From: Methanomicrobiales archaeon
GTDB taxonomy: Archaea > Halobacteriota > Methanomicrobia > Methanomicrobiales > JACTUA01
Assembly: GCA_028678555.1 (NCBI GenBank)
Contig: JAJRDF010000010.1
Coordinates: 1-13,970 of the forward strand
Direction: 5' to 3'
DNA: 13,970 nucleotides
Numbering within the stretch: the first letter of the stretch is position 1; the number at the start of each line of letters is the position of its first letter. Below the pieces are notes generated by a model, which worked only from the letters and a program-made list of their open reading frames with translations, was not told where the DNA came from and did no database searches. This document shows positions 12,508 through 13,970 of this stretch, in pieces. The translations under genes and the position numbers were made by a program.

Positions 12508-13626
12508 ATGCAGGTGGATTCCGACCTCCATATCCACTCCCCCTTCTCCATTGCCTCCTCCCGCGACATGGTGCCTGCACGCCTGCGGGAAGGGTGCCGA
12601 ACGAAGGGTCTCCGTGTGCTGGGGAGCGGTGACGGTCTTCATCCCGGCTGGAGGCAGATGTGGCAGGAGACACCGGACGAAGGATCCGGGATCCTGGTGG
12701 TCCCCACCGGAGAGGTTGAGGACCGGGACCGGGTCCACCATCTGATCCTCATGGAGTTATGGGACAATTTTGAGGAACTGGGGGCGCACCTGGAGACTGA
12801 TCCCGCCCGACTCAGGACCAGCGGCCGGCCCCGGGTGAACCTGGGCGGGGAGGCCATCGCGGCCCGGGTGCATGCCCTGGATGGTCTCGTGGGCCCTGCC
12901 CATGCCTTCACCCCCTGGACCTCCCTGTATGCCTCCTTTGACCGCCTGGCCGACTGCTACGGGGCCGAACCCGTCGATTTCGTGGAACTGGGCCTTTCCG
13001 CGGACTCCTCCTACGGGGCCGGGATCAGCGATCTCCGCAAAATCCCGTTCCTCACCAACTCGGATGCCCACAGCCCCTCTCCGGTCCGCCTTGGCCGGGA
13101 GTTCACCCGCCTCTCGGTGCGGGAGCTCACCTGCCGGGGTGTGCTGGATGCCGTGCGGGACGGTGCCATTGTCATGAACGCCGGATTCTTCCCGGAGGAG
13201 GGCAAATACAACCGGACGGCCTGCACCCGCTGTTTCCGCCAGTATACCCTCGAGGAGGCCGTGGCCATGGAGTGGCGCTGCGCCGATGACCGGGGCCGGA
13301 TCAAGAAGGGGGTCCGGGACCGGGCCCGGGAACTCTCGGACCGCTCCCCTGCCCCCCGCCCCCCCTATCTGCACCTGATCCCCCTGGGGGAGATCGTCCA
13401 GCGGGTGCTCGGAACCTCATCGCCCCATACCGCCAAGTGCCGCCAGCTCTACGGCGAACTGATCGCGGCCTTTGGTACCGAGATCGCAGTACTGGTGGAT
13501 GTGCCGGTCGGGGAGATCCGGGAGGTCCACGCCGCAGTTGCAGACGCCGTGGACGCCCTCCGGTCCGGGCGCCTGGTGCTCCACCCCGGCGGAGGTGGCA
13601 GGTATGGATCCTTCTCCTTTGCCTGA
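12508..13626 (+). CDS. Endonuclease Q family PHP-domain protein
   Basis: A 372-residue homologue of archaeal EndoQ, which cuts DNA on the 5' side of deaminated bases such as uracil and hypoxanthine. The PHP metallo-esterase domain shows its ligands in order: H8 and H10 (DLHIHS), D42 and H45 (SGDGLHPGW), E69 (TGEVE), H132 (PAHAFTPW), and D186 and H188 (NSDAHSPS). The zinc region (239-270) has C239, C242 and C258, but D261 at the expected fourth cysteine before RGRIKKGVRDRA. A helical C-terminal domain follows (about 280-372). ATG at 12508 is chosen because the family starts MxVDxDLHIHS and the PAC2 stop is one base away; the frame stays open upstream but overlaps that gene. It is the last gene of the plus-strand cluster. 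Confidence 0.92.
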   Translation: MQVDSDLHIHSPFSIASSRDMVPARLREGCRTKGLRVLGSGDGLHPGWRQMWQETPDEGSGILVVPTGEVEDRDRVHHLILMELWDNFEELGAHLETDPARLRTSGRPRVNLGGEAIAARVHALDGLVGPAHAFTPWTSLYASFDRLADCYGAEPVDFVELGLSADSSYGAGISDLRKIPFLTNSDAHSPSPVRLGREFTRLSVRELTCRGVLDAVRDGAIVMNAGFFPEEGKYNRTACTRCFRQYTLEEAVAMEWRCADDRGRIKKGVRDRARELSDRSPAPRPPYLHLIPLGEIVQRVLGTSSPHTAKCRQLYGELIAAFGTEIAVLVDVPVGEIREVHAAVADAVDALRSGRLVLHPGGGGRYGSFSFA

Positions 13627-13649
13627 TCCCCGGCCCGCCGCTGTCTGAT

Positions 13650-13970
13650 TCAGATCTCCAGCACCGGTCCCCCTTTTCCCGGGTCTGTGAGAACCGGCGG
13701 CGGGGCCGGGTTCACTTCTGCCAGGTCTGCCATCAGGTACTCCAGCCGGGGGCTGGAGAGAAGGCTCCGGAACGCCTCCAGCTCCTCAAGGGTCCGGATG
13801 ACCAGTCCCCGGCGCTTCATGCGGGATCCCCGCGGGGTGACCGGGTTCACCTCCACTGCCAGCCGCTGCAGCCTGGCACCGGAGGCGGGCATCCGGAGGA
13901 TCCCGATCCCTGCCACCGTGGTCTGCATCCGTTCCCATCCGGTCCCCCCAACCAGGAACCGTCTCAGATC
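13650..13970 (-). CDS. Unassigned protein, 5' end beyond the window
   Basis: The reading frame is open from the right edge to a TGA at 13650-13652, at least 106 residues; an internal ATG at 13928 would give 92. I do not recognise the family. Visible features are an alternating hydrophobic start (TTVAGIGILRMPASGARLQRLAVEVNPV), a basic RMKRRGLVIRTLEELEAFRSLL stretch, and a proline-rich acidic end. No cysteine motif, membrane helix or catalytic signature is visible. It converges with endonuclease Q with a 23-base gap. Third-position GC and low repeat content look coding, and the antisense strand offers no better gene. The true start probably lies outside the window. Confidence 0.65.
   Translation of the reverse strand, partial: DLRRFLVGGTGWERMQTTVAGIGILRMPASGARLQRLAVEVNPVTPRGSRMKRRGLVIRTLEELEAFRSLLSSPRLEYLMADLAEVNPAPPPVLTDPGKGGPVLEI

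Overview
The window is gene-dense, GC-rich DNA from a euryarchaeon, most likely a methanogen of the order Methanomicrobiales (inference). Direct archaeal markers are an archaeal/eukaryotic-type prolyl-tRNA synthetase, sn-glycerol-1-phosphate dehydrogenase (archaeal lipid stereochemistry), ribosomal proteins L44e and S27e, aIF2 alpha, Nop10, a GINS subunit, the small primase subunit and an Elp3-type radical SAM/GNAT enzyme. No tRNA, rRNA, CRISPR array, transposase, prophage or recognisable defence locus was seen. Most of the window is core archaeal chromosome.

Left part (1-3807): a 382-base non-coding stretch with two inverted copies of a GC-rich hairpin element and two adjacent palindromes precedes a small unassigned double-zinc-ribbon protein (+). 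It converges on a minus-strand operon read DUF63 membrane protein, SpoIIM-like membrane protein, proS, joined by 8-bp and 4-bp overlaps. The two convergent 3' ends meet in a perfect 46-bp tandem repeat (2.5 copies) that contains the last codons of both genes.

Middle (3808-6693): egsA and a UPF0179 protein form a short plus-strand pair. A 429-base non-coding convergent region follows, filled with strong GC hairpins, one of them a third copy of the hairpin element at the left edge. A minus-strand ADP-ribosylglycohydrolase comes next, then an AT-rich divergent promoter region.

Right part (6694-13626): a compact plus-strand cluster runs UPF0058, elp3, priS, GINS, rpl44e, rps27e, aIF2 alpha, nop10, PAC2-family chaperone, endonuclease Q. 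Many junctions are ATGA overlaps, a direct overlap or gaps of 1-14 bases. It joins tRNA wobble modification, replication initiation, translation, rRNA pseudouridylation, probable proteasome assembly and repair of deaminated DNA. A likely internal promoter at the end of the GINS gene could drive the ribosomal part separately. A partial minus-strand gene of unknown function runs off the right edge.

The most unusual observations are the tandem duplication at the overlapping proS/zinc-ribbon ends, the three-copy hairpin element, and loss of one zinc-ligand cysteine (CxxC to CxxD) in both Nop10 and endonuclease Q. I see no convincing new multi-gene system. The least explained protein-coding units are the double-zinc-ribbon protein, the DUF63/SpoIIM membrane pair tied to proS, and the gene at the right edge.
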